A DNA stretch of 64,000 nt. Origin: Dimorphilus gyrociliatus (taxonomy: Eukaryota; Annelida; Polychaeta; Dinophilidae). The notes under the pieces are model-generated. The model worked only from the letters and a program-made list of their open reading frames with translations. It was not told the DNA's origin and made no database searches. Positions 23,585 to 35,264 of the stretch are shown one piece after another. The translations under genes and the position numbers were made by a program. Within the stretch, counting starts at the first letter, position 1. Each line of letters opens with the position of its first letter. Location of the stretch: the NCBI GenBank assembly GCA_904063045.1, contig CAJFCJ010000005.1, positions 3,094,165-3,158,164 on the forward strand. The letters run 5' to 3'.

Positions 23585-26500
23585 ATGAAAACATATTTTA
23601 ATACATTTGGCTTAGCAAAAATTATTACTCTTACTATTATTTTTAACCAAGAACGATACTTTGTTTTCTCAGCACCATCCACTATTCCTACAACTTTTAC
23701 CTTCTCCACAGTTATGACACCGGCAGCTTCAAGTACCACTCCTACGACACAAACGGTGAATCCAACAGTATCTTCTGGTCCATCCACTGGCAATCCTTCA
23801 ACAGTGATAACACCAGGTGCATCAAGCACAGCTCCTGCGACACAAACGGTGAATCCAACAGTATCTTCTGGTCCATCCACTGGCAATCCTTCAACAGTGA
23901 TAACACCAGGTGCATCAAGCACAGCTCCAGCGACACAAACAGTCAATCCAACAGGTTCTACTGGTCAATCCACTGGCAATCCTTCAACAGTGATAACACC
24001 AGGTGCATCAAGCACAGCTCCTGCGACACAAACAGTCAATCCAACAGGTTCTACTGGTCCATCCACTGGCAATCCTTCAACAGTGATAACACCAGGTGCA
24101 TCAAGTACCGCTCCTGCGACACAAACAGTCCATCCAACAGTATCTTCTGGTCCATCCACTGGCAATCCTTCAACAGTGATAACACCAGGTGCATCAAGCA
24201 CAGCTCCAGCGACACAAACAGTCAATCCAACAGGTTCTACTGGTCAATCCACTGGCAATCCTTCAACAGTGATAACACCAGGAGCATCAAGTACCGCTCC
24301 TGCGACACAAACAGTCAATCCAACAGGTTCTACTGGTCAATCCACTGGCAATCCTTCAACAGTGATAACACCAGGTGCATCAAGCACAGCTCCAGCGACA
24401 CAAACGGTGAATCCAACATTATCTTCTGGTCCATCCACTGGCAATCCTTCAACAGTGATAACACCAGGTGCATCAAGCACAGCTCCAGCGACACAAACGG
24501 TGAATCCAACATTATCTTCTGGTCCATCCACTGGCAATCCTTCAACAGTGATAACACCAGGTGCATCAAGCACAGCTCCAGCGACACAAACAGTCAATCC
24601 AACAGGTTCTACTGGTCAATCCACTGGCAATCCTTCAACAGTGATAACACCAGGAGCATCAAGTACCGCTCCTGCGACACAAACAGTCAATCCAACAGGT
24701 TCTACTGGTCAATCCACTGGCAATCCTTCAACAGTGATAACACCAGGTGCATCAAGCACAGCTCCAGCGACACAAACGGTGAATCCAACATTATCTTCTG
24801 GTCCATCCACTGGCAATCCTTCAACAGTGATAACACCAGGTGCATCAAGCACAGCTCCTGCGACACAAACGGTGAATCCAACATTATCTTCTGGTCCATC
24901 CACTGGCAATCCTTCAACAGTGATAACACCAGGTGCATCAAGTACCGCTCCTGCGACACAAACAGTCCATCCAACAGTATCTTCTGGTCCATCCACTGGC
25001 AATCCTTCAACAGTGATAACACCAGGTGCATCAAGCACAGCTCCAGCGACACAAACAGTCAATCCAACAGGTTCTACTGGTCAATCCACTGGCAATCCTT
25101 CAACAGTGATAACACCAGGAGCATCAAGTACCGCTCCTGCGACACAAACAGTCAATCCAACAGGTTCTACTGGTCAATCCACTGGCAATCCTTCAATAGT
25201 GATAACACCAGGTGCATCAAGCACAGCTCCTGCGACACAAACAGTCAATCCAACAAGTTCTACTGGTCAATCCACTGGCAATCCTTCAATAGTGATAACA
25301 CCAGGTGCATCAAGCACAGCTCCTGCGACACAAACAGTCAATCCAACAAGTTCTACTGGTCAATCCACTGGCAATCCTTCAACAGTGATAACGCCAGGTG
25401 CATCAAGCACAGCTCCAGCGACACAAACGGTGAATCCAACATTATCTTCTGGTCCATCCACTGGCAATCCTTCAACAGTGATAACACCAGGTGCATCAAG
25501 TACCGCTCCTGCGACACAAACAGTCCATCCAACAGTATCTTCTGGTCCATCCACTGGCAATCCTTCAACAGTGATAACACCAGGTGCATCAAGCACAGCT
25601 CCAGCGACACAAACAGTCAATCCAACAGGTTCTACTGGTCAATCCACTGGCAATCCTTCAACAGTGATAACACCAGGAGCATCAAGTACCGCTCCTGCGA
25701 CACAAACAGTCAATCCAACAGGTTCTACTGGTCAATCCACTGGCAATCCTTCAACAGTGATAACACCAGGTGCATCAAGCACAGCTCCTGCCACACAAAC
25801 AGTCAATCCAACAGGTTCTACTGGTCCATCCACTGGCAATCCTTCAACAGTGATAACACCAGGTGCATCAAGCACAGCTCCTGCGACACAAACAGTCAAT
25901 CCAACAGGTTCTACTGGTCCATCCACTGGCAATCCTTCAACAGTGATAACACCAGGTGCATCAAGTACCGCTCCTGCGACACAAACAGTCCATCCAACAG
26001 TATCTTCTGGTCCATCCACTGGCAATCCTTCAACAGTGATAACACCAGGTGCATCAAGCACAGCTCCAGCGACACAAACAGTCAATCCAACAGGTTCTAC
26101 TGGTCAATCCACTGGCAATCCTTCAACAGTGATAACACCAGGAGCATCAAGTACCGCTCCTGCGACACAAACAGTCAATCCAACAGGTTCTACTGGTCAA
26201 TCCACTGGCAATCCTTCAATAGTGATAACACCAGGTGCATCAAGCACAGCTCCTGCGACACAAACAGTCAATCCAACAAGTTCTACTGGTCAATCCACTG
26301 GCAATCCTTCAACAGTGATAACACCAGGTGCATCAAGCACAGCTCCAGCGACACAAACGGTGAATCCAACAGTATCTTCTGGTCCATCCACTGGCAATCC
26401 TTCAACAGTGATAACGCCAGGTGCATCAAGCACAGCTCCAGCGACACAAACAGTCAATCCAACAGTATCTTCTGGTCCATCCACTGGCAATCCTTCAACA

Positions 26501-27955
26501 GTGATAACACCAGGTGCATCAAGCACAGCTCCTGCGACACAAACAGTCAATCCAACAGGTTCTACTGGTCAATCCACTGGCAATCCTTCAACAGTGATAA
26601 CACTAGGAGCATCAAGCACAGCTCCTGCGACACAAACAGTCAATCCAACAGGTTCTACTGGTCAATCCACTGGCAATCCTTCAACAGTGATAACGCCAGG
26701 TGCATCAAGCACAGCTCCTGCGACACAAACAGTCCATCCAACAGTATCTTCTGGTCCATCCACTGGCAATCCTTCAACAGTGATAACACCAGGTGCATCA
26801 AGCACAGCTCCAGCGACACAAACGGTGAATCCAACAGTATCTTCTGGTCCATCCACTGGCAATCCTTCAACAGTGATAACACCAGGTGCATCAAGCACAG
26901 CTCCTGCGACACAAACAGTCAATCCAACAGGTTCTACTGGTCAATCCACTGGCAATCCTTCAATAGTGATAACACCAGGTGCATCAAGCACAGCTCCTGC
27001 GACACAAACAGTCAATCCAACAAGTTCTACTGGTCAATCCACTGGCAATCCTTCAACAGTGATAACGCCAGGTGCATCAAGCACAGCTCCAGCGACACAA
27101 ACGGTGAATCCAACAGTATCTTCTGGTCCATCCACTGGTAATCCTTCAACAGTGATAACACCAGGAGCATCAAGTACTGCTCCTGCGACACAAACAGTCA
27201 ATCCAACAGGTTCTACTGGTCAATCCACTGGCAATCCTTCAACAGTGATAACGCCAGGTGCATCAAGCACAGCTCCTGCGACACAAACGTTGAATCCAAC
27301 AGTATCTTCTGGTCCATCCACTGGCAATCCTTCAACAGTGATAACACCAGGTGCATCAAGCACAGCTCCAGCGACACAAACAGTCAATCCAACAGTATCT
27401 TCTGGTCCATCCACTGGCAATCCTTCAACAGTGATAACACCAGGTGCATCAAGTACCGCTCCTGCGACACAAACAGTCAATCCAACAGGTTCTACTGGTC
27501 AATCCACTAGCAATCCTTCAACAGTGATAACACCAGGAGCATCAAGTACCGCTCCTGCGACACAAACGGTGAATCCAACAGGTTCTGCTGGTTCATCAAC
27601 TTTTTATCCAACAACAATAGTGACACCTAGTGCATCAAGCACTGCTTCTGTTACACAAACTGTAAATCCAAGTAACAGTCCAATATCTTTGCTTGTTACG
27701 CCTGGACCCACAGAAATTTTGAATGCCTTACCGACAATTTATATTTTACGGGAAAGATCTGTGAAATCTGTAACTAATGTGTTAATTACTATTTATAGCC
27801 AAAGTAAAATTCATTGTGCGGTTACCTGTAAAATGCTTGACCAATGTAAATCTTTTAATTTTAAAGTTGATGCTTATTGTGATTTGTATAGTTTAAACAA
27901 GTTAACGAATTATACTTCTGTTGGTGTTAAGAATTTATTTTATTCATCGTTGTAG
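23585..27955 (+). CDS. Giant mucin-like secreted protein, 41 x 31-residue repeats, PAN-like C terminus
   Basis: An uninterrupted frame of 1,456 codons from the ATG at 23585. An ATG 13 codons upstream (23546) is in frame, but the second gives the better signal peptide (MKTYFNTFGLAKIITLTIIF). Residues 57-1327 are 41 units of 31 residues, about 42% Ser/Thr with four Pro and no Cys, a dense O-glycosylation scaffold. A decayed 42nd unit (GSAGSSTFYPTTIVTP) follows. The non-repeat C terminus carries SKIHCAVTC, then QCKSF and a late Cys, the same plan as the tails of lectins 1-3. The lectin domain is absent. A mucus, cuticle or adhesive component is the natural inference. It is the only long protein here with no visible intron. 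AATAAA at 28011. Confidence 0.9.
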   Translation: MKTYFNTFGLAKIITLTIIFNQERYFVFSAPSTIPTTFTFSTVMTPAASSTTPTTQTVNPTVSSGPSTGNPSTVITPGASSTAPATQTVNPTVSSGPSTGNPSTVITPGASSTAPATQTVNPTGSTGQSTGNPSTVITPGASSTAPATQTVNPTGSTGPSTGNPSTVITPGASSTAPATQTVHPTVSSGPSTGNPSTVITPGASSTAPATQTVNPTGSTGQSTGNPSTVITPGASSTAPATQTVNPTGSTGQSTGNPSTVITPGASSTAPATQTVNPTLSSGPSTGNPSTVITPGASSTAPATQTVNPTLSSGPSTGNPSTVITPGASSTAPATQTVNPTGSTGQSTGNPSTVITPGASSTAPATQTVNPTGSTGQSTGNPSTVITPGASSTAPATQTVNPTLSSGPSTGNPSTVITPGASSTAPATQTVNPTLSSGPSTGNPSTVITPGASSTAPATQTVHPTVSSGPSTGNPSTVITPGASSTAPATQTVNPTGSTGQSTGNPSTVITPGASSTAPATQTVNPTGSTGQSTGNPSIVITPGASSTAPATQTVNPTSSTGQSTGNPSIVITPGASSTAPATQTVNPTSSTGQSTGNPSTVITPGASSTAPATQTVNPTLSSGPSTGNPSTVITPGASSTAPATQTVHPTVSSGPSTGNPSTVITPGASSTAPATQTVNPTGSTGQSTGNPSTVITPGASSTAPATQTVNPTGSTGQSTGNPSTVITPGASSTAPATQTVNPTGSTGPSTGNPSTVITPGASSTAPATQTVNPTGSTGPSTGNPSTVITPGASSTAPATQTVHPTVSSGPSTGNPSTVITPGASSTAPATQTVNPTGSTGQSTGNPSTVITPGASSTAPATQTVNPTGSTGQSTGNPSIVITPGASSTAPATQTVNPTSSTGQSTGNPSTVITPGASSTAPATQTVNPTVSSGPSTGNPSTVITPGASSTAPATQTVNPTVSSGPSTGNPSTVITPGASSTAPATQTVNPTGSTGQSTGNPSTVITLGASSTAPATQTVNPTGSTGQSTGNPSTVITPGASSTAPATQTVHPTVSSGPSTGNPSTVITPGASSTAPATQTVNPTVSSGPSTGNPSTVITPGASSTAPATQTVNPTGSTGQSTGNPSIVITPGASSTAPATQTVNPTSSTGQSTGNPSTVITPGASSTAPATQTVNPTVSSGPSTGNPSTVITPGASSTAPATQTVNPTGSTGQSTGNPSTVITPGASSTAPATQTLNPTVSSGPSTGNPSTVITPGASSTAPATQTVNPTVSSGPSTGNPSTVITPGASSTAPATQTVNPTGSTGQSTSNPSTVITPGASSTAPATQTVNPTGSAGSSTFYPTTIVTPSASSTASVTQTVNPSNSPISLLVTPGPTEILNALPTIYILRERSVKSVTNVLITIYSQSKIHCAVTCKMLDQCKSFNFKVDAYCDLYSLNKLTNYTSVGVKNLFYSSL
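23753..27565 (+). repeat. Tandem array: 41 units of 93 bp
   Basis: The unit start (codon ACG/ACA of TV[N/H]P) recurs in frame every 93 bp; from 23753 to 27565 there are exactly 41 units with no length change. Units differ mainly in the segment after NPT: VSSGP, GSTGQ, GSTGP, LSSGP or SSTGQ. They form blocks that recur in order, for example H-VSSGP then GSTGQ then GSTGQ, which points to expansion of multi-unit blocks. Confidence 0.97.
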
Positions 27956-30288
27956 ATTTTGAGAGTATTTTATAATTTTATGAACCATGTTTTTATTGAA
28001 GTGTTTGTCTAATAAATTTTGTTTTGAGGTATATCCTGAATTATCAAATATAGAAGATTTTCTGTTAAGAATAGTGACCTTGAATTGTTATCTTGCTGAA
28101 GATTTTTGCTGTTTTTTGCTAATTATATCAAGCAGACACTAATTTTATGAAAGGGCCTTTATAAATTGTTGATAATTGTAAGAATAATTGGCGATCATTA
28201 ATTGTAGAACTTATTAGATTACTATAATTACATTTCTAAAAAAGTAATATTTATGTTGAGTAATAAGTATAGCTTTTCTTCTGCATAATGTTAATAATAT
28301 GATCTTTTATTCTCTTAACAATGTATTACTTAATAAAGAATTGGTGAATTGTCATTATATTCAAATTTTCTAATTTGTTATAGATTTATTACAGAAATAT
28401 ATATTTAAATGAGTAATGGCAAAAGACTAAAAGTCGGCTAGTTGAGGTAAATAAGACAATCTATATAAATATTTGTGGAAAACTTCAAATTTTTTTGTCA
28501 ATTAGTTACTAATTAACTTTAGTAACGGTTGTAGTCTGTACGAAAATTTCTTATTGCTCAGTAAATTGTGTATTAGTGAGATATACTGACTGCATCATAT
28601 AAAAGTGACAAAGTGATATTTAGTATATATGCAGTATCTATACAGTTTATACTGTTTTTTTAGTGTATAGCTTCTTTCCTGTCCCGCTATTTCTTTGAAA
28701 AATCAATCTTTAGTAAAACTTGAAAGTGCAATAATTGATTTTATTATACAGTTAATACATTTTATATAAGAAAAAATTATAGCTTATTTAACTATCTTTT
28801 CACTTTTTATTCCTTTTGAAAAAATCTTCGATAAATATCAGTTTTTTCGACTATTTTTAAACTTTTAATATCAATAGGACAACGAAATATACTTTATGTA
28901 TAAAAGCTAAGCTTTTTGGAATATTTATAGAATATACGAAGTTGTTTTATACTGTTTATATAGCAATTGCATCTCCTTTAATGTTTGCATTATATATAAA
29001 GCTAAGATGTTAATATTGGAAATCTTTAGGCTAGAATATGAAAATATACACTATATATACAGTATATTGTATTTTTGTATATATGTATATATACTATAAC
29101 TAACAACTTTATGTATTTAATACATTACATACTTATGTTTAAAAAAAAACACTTGTTTATTTTCTATAAAAACGAAATAGAAATGTATTGAATGTCATTA
29201 AAATCAATATGACAAATTTACATAATACAAGTATTATTCATATTTTTTAAAGGCGTACTTCTATCTTTATTTCCGTAACAAATATCAAATTGAACAGTAC
29301 TTGTAATTTAAAAGAAAAACCATAAAGTTATGAATAATGTTTCTGTTGAATAAAATCAAAAATTCGAATAAACTTTTATAAAGTTTCCAATTCTATCTTC
29401 CAATCGTTAATATTGACTATTTAAATTCAGTAAAATCGTAATTGTTACTAAGCGACAAATGGATATCTATATTAAGATTAGTAGATTATCTTTTTTCCTT
29501 TAATTTGACTGAAGTAGTAATAATGTCGAATATTAAATTTTCAAAGAATTGAACTTTCTAATAATATTTGTAGATTAGAAATTACTGTTTTCACTAACTG
29601 CGTTAAGTGTAAATAGAATGTTTGCAAGATAACTGCTATATTCTACTAAAGATAAATAGTTTGTCCTCTTATTATGACATATCAATTTATAAAGTTAGAT
29701 CAAATGGAAAGTCTATGAAACTGAGAACCTTTCACATTATAAGCGTTATCCTATTAAACATGAATTATGCAGTAAATTGAGAAGTATTTCTATAGCTCTA
29801 ATTGACTTTTAATTGTGTGAAAAATAAAGTATATCCGGTTTGTATTTTTGACATCATTTTTCCATCTGCGTCTCTTCAGAGCAATTGACTGCAAAAGTGT
29901 GAAGAGTATGAAAAGTGTTGATAGTTGAAAAGTGTCAATAGCGTCCAATTAAATCAACTTTTACAAACAAAATGGCAAATAGTAATCAAAAAACAAAAGG
30001 GTACACATTATAGTTATGTTTATATTTGCCATTAAATAGAAGACAACACCTAAAAATCAATCACTAGCACAAAAATATCAATGTAGTAATCATATAGTAT
30101 CGAAGTTTATAAGAAAACATAGCTTAATTACAGAAAGACGATATAGAAGCCGCTAATATATAAAAAAATTATAATAAGCCAATGAAGAAGTGAAGTATGC
30201 ACACTCTATCGGAGGAGAAAAGAGTTTAATCATTGTCCTCTTCTGCTGCTTGGAACTATCACTTCATCTTACAAATTAACCTACTACA
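27956..30288. other. 2.3-kb intergenic, AT-rich
   Basis: It holds the mucin 3' UTR and the lectin 3 promoter region. TATACAGTATA-type palindromes occur at about 29053. No gene is supported. Confidence 0.5.
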
Positions 30289-31411
30289 ATGAAATTATTA
30301 ACTTCTCTATTAGGATTCGTATCTTTCAGTCGTATTATGACAAACTGTCCAGACTCCAGCTGGAAAACTTATAATTCACATTGCTACTACATATCTTCAA
30401 CAAAAGAAAACTACAATGATGCTATAAACGAGTGTATTGGTATGTCGTCTCACATAGTACGAATAGACGATAGCTCTGAAAATAATTTTTTATGGGGTGT
30501 CGTCGATAATGGTGGTTTTGGAATAATACACACAAGTCCAAATGCAATTTGGTTAAGTGTAAATGATAGGACAAGTGGTATAGTATACAAGTTTTTTTTT
30601 TAATAACATAAACAAAGTGTGTTGACTTCTTCATGATTCAAACATCAAGAGGGTCACTTTAAACACGAAGATGATTCTAATGCTGCGTACCTGAACTTTG
30701 TGGGTGGGGATCCAAATGATTGGTAAGCGTTATTGTTCTATGGAAAGAATTTTGAATTCTCTTTTTATTTAATCTTATCTTTCTTTGTAGGGATGGAACT
30801 GATGGTGCAGACTGTACCGCTATGACGTTACTTGATACTGGAGGTTAAATAAAAATATATTATTGTTTTTAAAGTCTGAGATATTCTTGACTATCATAGG
30901 TTGGAGGGACAGAAAATGCTCAGCAAAATATCATTACGTTTGCGAAAGAAACTTTATTCCAACTACAACTCCCCAAACAACTCTTGAAACAACGGCCCAG
31001 ACAACTATTCAAACAACAATCCAGACAACTATTCAAACAACAACTGTTATACCTTCAACAGCAGCTACAACTGAAGGCCCAACAACCACTATTCAACCGG
31101 ATTTATCATCATCTATTAAAGGTTTTTTTCAACTTTTATCAGATTGTTCTGATTATCTAACTTGTTATTCTATTAATCTATCCTACCTAGTAACGCAGTA
31201 CTTTCTTCATGCTAAAGCTGCAAAACCGCAAACAAATTTTGTTACGCAACTAAAATCTCGTGGTAGAATTCATTGCGGTATACTATGTAGCTCTTTGGAA
31301 GCTTTATGCCAATCATTTACGTTGAAGGATGATTTGACATGTTTCCTGTACGGAGAAATGCGACTATCTTTATTAAATGTTAACTTGAACGAAGATTACT
31401 ACACAATTTAA
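30289..31411 (+). CDS. Secreted C-type lectin with Thr-rich linker and PAN-like tail (lectin 3)
   Basis: Exons 30289-30577, 30650-30722, 30791-30843, 30900-31121 and 31191-31411 join in frame. A hydrophobic start (MKLLTSLLGFVSFSRIMT) leads into CPDSSWKTYNSHCYYI, the same lectin start as lectin 2. The Ca2+ site reads DPN rather than EPN (GGDPNDWDGTDGADC) and GWRDRKC replaces WND, so sugar choice may differ. A linker of QTTIQTT repeats follows, then the tail GRIHCGILC, CQSF and an end in DYYTI. The intron 31122-31190 is 69 bp, a multiple of three, and has no stop, so an unspliced mRNA would still encode a full protein with 23 more residues. The splice is favoured because lectin 2 has its intron at the same place and phase. 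AATAAA at 31480. Confidence 0.83.
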
Positions 31412-32896
31412 ATCTGAACTCAAAGTATAAGGGCAGTTTATTTATCCTACAATTGTTGTAAATGACTCAAATATTTGTAAATAAAATGAAATGCCTATAT
31501 CCTATTCACTCTCTTTCAAAAAGAAAATCTCTAATATAGATCATATATATCTCTTTTTAGCAAGTTGTCTAATACAATATACCTCTAATTGAGGAGAATT
31601 GACTGTATTCTTATTATTATGTTAGCATGGCAAAACTAACAACAACAAAAAAGAAGTATATAGAACAATCTCTCATTTAGCAGCAATTATCTATTGTTTA
31701 AAAATCTAGGCAAGTTGTAAAATAATGAAGACAGATTAAAAGAAAATTATTGAAATTCCTATTACCATTATGTTATATAAAGTTAGATCAATAAGTATTT
31801 CAAGGTTTTATTATCTTTTTTCTGGCTTTTGATAAAAAAGAAAACATGACACTTTACTTTTTCATTATTCTTTGTTGAATTAAAAGTTATATGGTAAGAA
31901 TTGAGTTCAAATGTTATAAGAAATTCTCTTTTTATGTCCCATTTTACATAGGCATTTCAAGCACTATTTCCTAAATAATAATTTGCTCAATCAATAATTC
32001 ACTTTGTATTAAAGAGATTTTGACGTTTCTCTTTGTCTTAAGATAAATTTGAATTAAATTTTAATCTGATCATCAATTAAATAATAGAAAAAGAAAAACA
32101 GAATGCCTCTTTTATCATATTTTCTCATCATAACCAAAACATATCTATACTCTATCGCCATCTGGTAAGAGAAGTTTGTTACAGTTTACCATTTTTTAAA
32201 AAGTGAATAGTAATAAGTTAAATATGGTTCTAAGTCTTTTAAAGTATAATAAATAACTAATCTACTATACTTAATTCCTCTGAAATTTCTCTTACTTGAA
32301 AGATATTCACGAAATTATAGCATATAATATACCATTGACATTGAACTAAGAATGAAATAAAATAATTAGGGCACAGATTTATCAATTAATCTATAAACGA
32401 GTAAACGATGAAGACAAGTTTACCATTTGCTTAAAGAAAAAAATGGAACTAATCAATAGTTTTGTAGAATCCAGATTTAAAGGATGGAGAAGTTAAAAAG
32501 CATTAACACAATAAATCTTAGACTTCTTATACTGTCTTATACTACTTAAATATTCGGACGAAAGGGAAAGTAAAATTCTCTATTTTGGGAAAAGATTAAT
32601 GATTGTCACGTCATTTCATGACATTGAAGTTCAATGATCCTACTTTAGTCTGCTACTGAAATCTAGTATTTAAAATATTGTTCTATAGGATATAATAAAT
32701 ATTAACCTTTAGCTCGATAATTAATTGGAAAACATGTGAATGGATAATAAAAGATTTCGATTGAATACAAATAAAAACAGGAAATCTTTTGAAATCAGTC
32801 TGTCGCATAGAGAATTCATCAACGGAAGTTAGTATCTCTATATTAAAGGACTCTTTCTTTGACATTTCTCATTTATGAACCGCTCTTTCGGCGACT
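31412..32896. other. 1.5-kb intergenic
   Basis: AT-rich 3' flank of lectin 3 and 5' flank of the PA/EB gene. Nothing more is seen. Confidence 0.5.
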
Positions 32897-34543
32897 ATGA
32901 AGTTTATACTGTTCAAAATTTTCTTCTTTATAAATTTGAACAATTATTTTATTGGTAATAATTTACAAAATATATCTGTCTAATGTTAGCTAAACGTGTC
33001 ATTAAAACATCAGAAAGTTATAGAAGAGTCGTCTACTTTAATGATGGATTTACCATTCAAGCTAGACCAGCAGAATTTGGGAACAGTTTTGGAAAAGATG
33101 AGAAGGTTTATTTCTTTCTTTTTTTTGTAAATTCCTTCTTCTTGACGTTTAAGTTAGAGATTTTTTTTAAGGTGGAGGGTATTGTCAAACTAGCTGAACC
33201 ATTTGATGGATGCGATCAATATACAAATATGGCAGATATTCGTGGAAAAATAGCTCTTGTACTAAGAGGTAAATGTACGTTTGAACAGAAAGGTTTTTTC
33301 GCAAACTACAGTGGAGCAATTGGTCTTATTATTATGGGTAATGAGAAATTTTCTCCCTTTATTAACTATTTGGTAAATTGAAAATTTCCCTATTCGACAG
33401 ATAACAAAAACAGTTATGAGATGTATTCATTTACTTCTAACTCAGCTCCTTATCATACCTTAGGTTCTGAGTGTATTGATCATGATAAAATAACCATAGG
33501 TGTTGTTGCAATTGGTAAACAAGCATCTATCACCTTGGTACAGCGGGTTAACAACGGTGATAATTACATAACAATTACAACAAATGGTAACTTGTCTTCT
33601 CTGTTCATTACTTAATAGTTTATAATTTTATCTTTTCCAGTTTTGATGGCTGGTATTCATCAACCCTGTTCTTATAATGAAGATTGTAGACACTCTCCTA
33701 AAGCTGCTGAGTGTCTAATTGGTAAATGCCGTTGTACAAGCTATTTTCGGGATGTTTGGACAAATACTGAATATTTGTGTGAAGAACGTTAGATTCATAA
33801 ATTTAATTTGTTTTAGAATATATGAAAAATTAAAATATGCTTGAATTACAGACACGGCACTTCCAAAAGCACATTGTTCCGGTAAGTAAAAAGTCTTTTT
33901 CGTATTTTCATAAATAATTCATCTTTACAACCAGCAAAAAATCTTGGAGAAAGCTGTCTCGCTGGTGAAATTTGTAAAGATTTTCCCAATTTAATATGCT
34001 CTCCATCTGATATTTGCGTTTATGGTCAGAGTTACATGACAAGTCCAAGTACAACAAGTTAGAATAATATTTAATATAAGATAGTCATTATTTTAAAAAT
34101 ATTAAATATATATTTCCTAATTTAAAAAGTTATTGGATCATCTACTCAATCTCCAATCACCGAACAAACAACCAATTCACTAACATCGACATCTACATCA
34201 ATAGGAACAAAAAGAACATTATGCGGCGAGGATCCTTTGATAAAAAGTGCTCTCTAATCTATTCTCTTTATCTAATCTTTGAAATTTAACAATTTCTACT
34301 TTTAAATAAATAGTTAGATGCGTTAAATTTAGAAGAAGCTATGAAAACGTTACCCAAAATTGTTCAACACCCTTTCAACAACACCATGTATACCGAGGAT
34401 TTGGAAATTGTGGAGGAAAGTGTATCGAAACAACAAATTGCTTTGGTATTGTTATAATGGATAGTAAATGTATTACACTAATTAATCCAGATCATTTAAA
34501 TATCTGCATTGCAAAAAGATGGAAATTATATTTTATTGATTAG
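32897..34543 (+). CDS. Secreted PA-domain protein with EB-like and PAN-like Cys modules
   Basis: The PA (protease-associated) domain spans three exons: 32983-33105, 33172-33337 and 33401-33586. It matches the PA domain of EDEM3-type proteins by eye (RGKIALVLRGKCTFEQKG, then an IIM-DN turn), but no mannosidase part is present. Next come exons 33641-33787 (EB-like CSYNEDCRHSPKAAECLIG), 33852-33881, 33935-34057, 34130-34246 (Thr/Ser linker) and 34314-34543 (IRCVKFRR, then KCIETTNCFG, ending YFID), a PAN-like tail resembling those of the lectins. A signal peptide is best supplied by the ATG at 32897 (MKFILFKIFFFINLNNYF), which needs a 35-bp intron (32950-32984) to join. Otherwise the start is 32983 and no signal is present. 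Function unknown; secretion inferred. Confidence 0.68.
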
Positions 34544-35264
34544 CAACATAAATATTAAATTTATGTCTAAAAGCCGACTTTTAACCAAAAATAACTGGTT
34601 ATACTGCAAAATATTGGAAAAATAAATAAAGAATTGTTTATCATTAGCAACATGGTCTTAAACTAACATTTTCATATTTTCATAATGACTGATATTCCAC
34701 TACGTCTTTTCGATTCTTAAGACTTCCTGAACAAATTTATCATTTTACATGACAATACATTGTTTTATTCTATTTTGATTGAATGATATTAAAACAGTTC
34801 TATTTCATTATTAGATTTATTTTACAAAATCTATTCAATTAATATTACCCTGAGGGAAATAATGATTTTTTATTTCTTGTACTCAGTTTCTCGTCTAGCT
34901 CGTTAAATACTTTATCATATCAAATATACATATAACTAAATATTATAAATAATTTATTGTAAATAATTTATTCTTTTAATAAATTGATTTAGAATTATAA
35001 TTAACAAAATTTATTAAACAGAAATAGAAAAATCATTACGGAATACACTTAATCAACCTAAAAAGAGAAGTAAAATCAATTATAACCATAGTAAATATCT
35101 CATATTTAAGTCCTGTTCACTTCCTTATAACAAAGTATACCTTTATAATTCAATAATTGATTTGTCATTTATAGGACGTTCTTTTTAAAATCTCTACCAG
35201 TTTCTTTTCTTTAATTTGAATATTTCACCTGCAATTGGTTTGACAACAAAATTTCACCATAACA
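34544..35264. other. Intergenic before the sulfurtransferase gene
   Basis: AT-rich with no supported gene; 3' end of the PA/EB gene and MPST promoter. Confidence 0.45.

Noticed and set aside
23742-27480. Many minus-strand open frames inside the repeat array
   Set aside because: They are the antisense of the 93-bp unit, which happens to lack stops, and repeat with the same period. No signal or promoter supports an antisense gene.
23753-27565. CRISPR-like regular array
   Set aside because: The repeats are contiguous, in frame and coding with no spacers, in a eukaryotic mucin-like gene.
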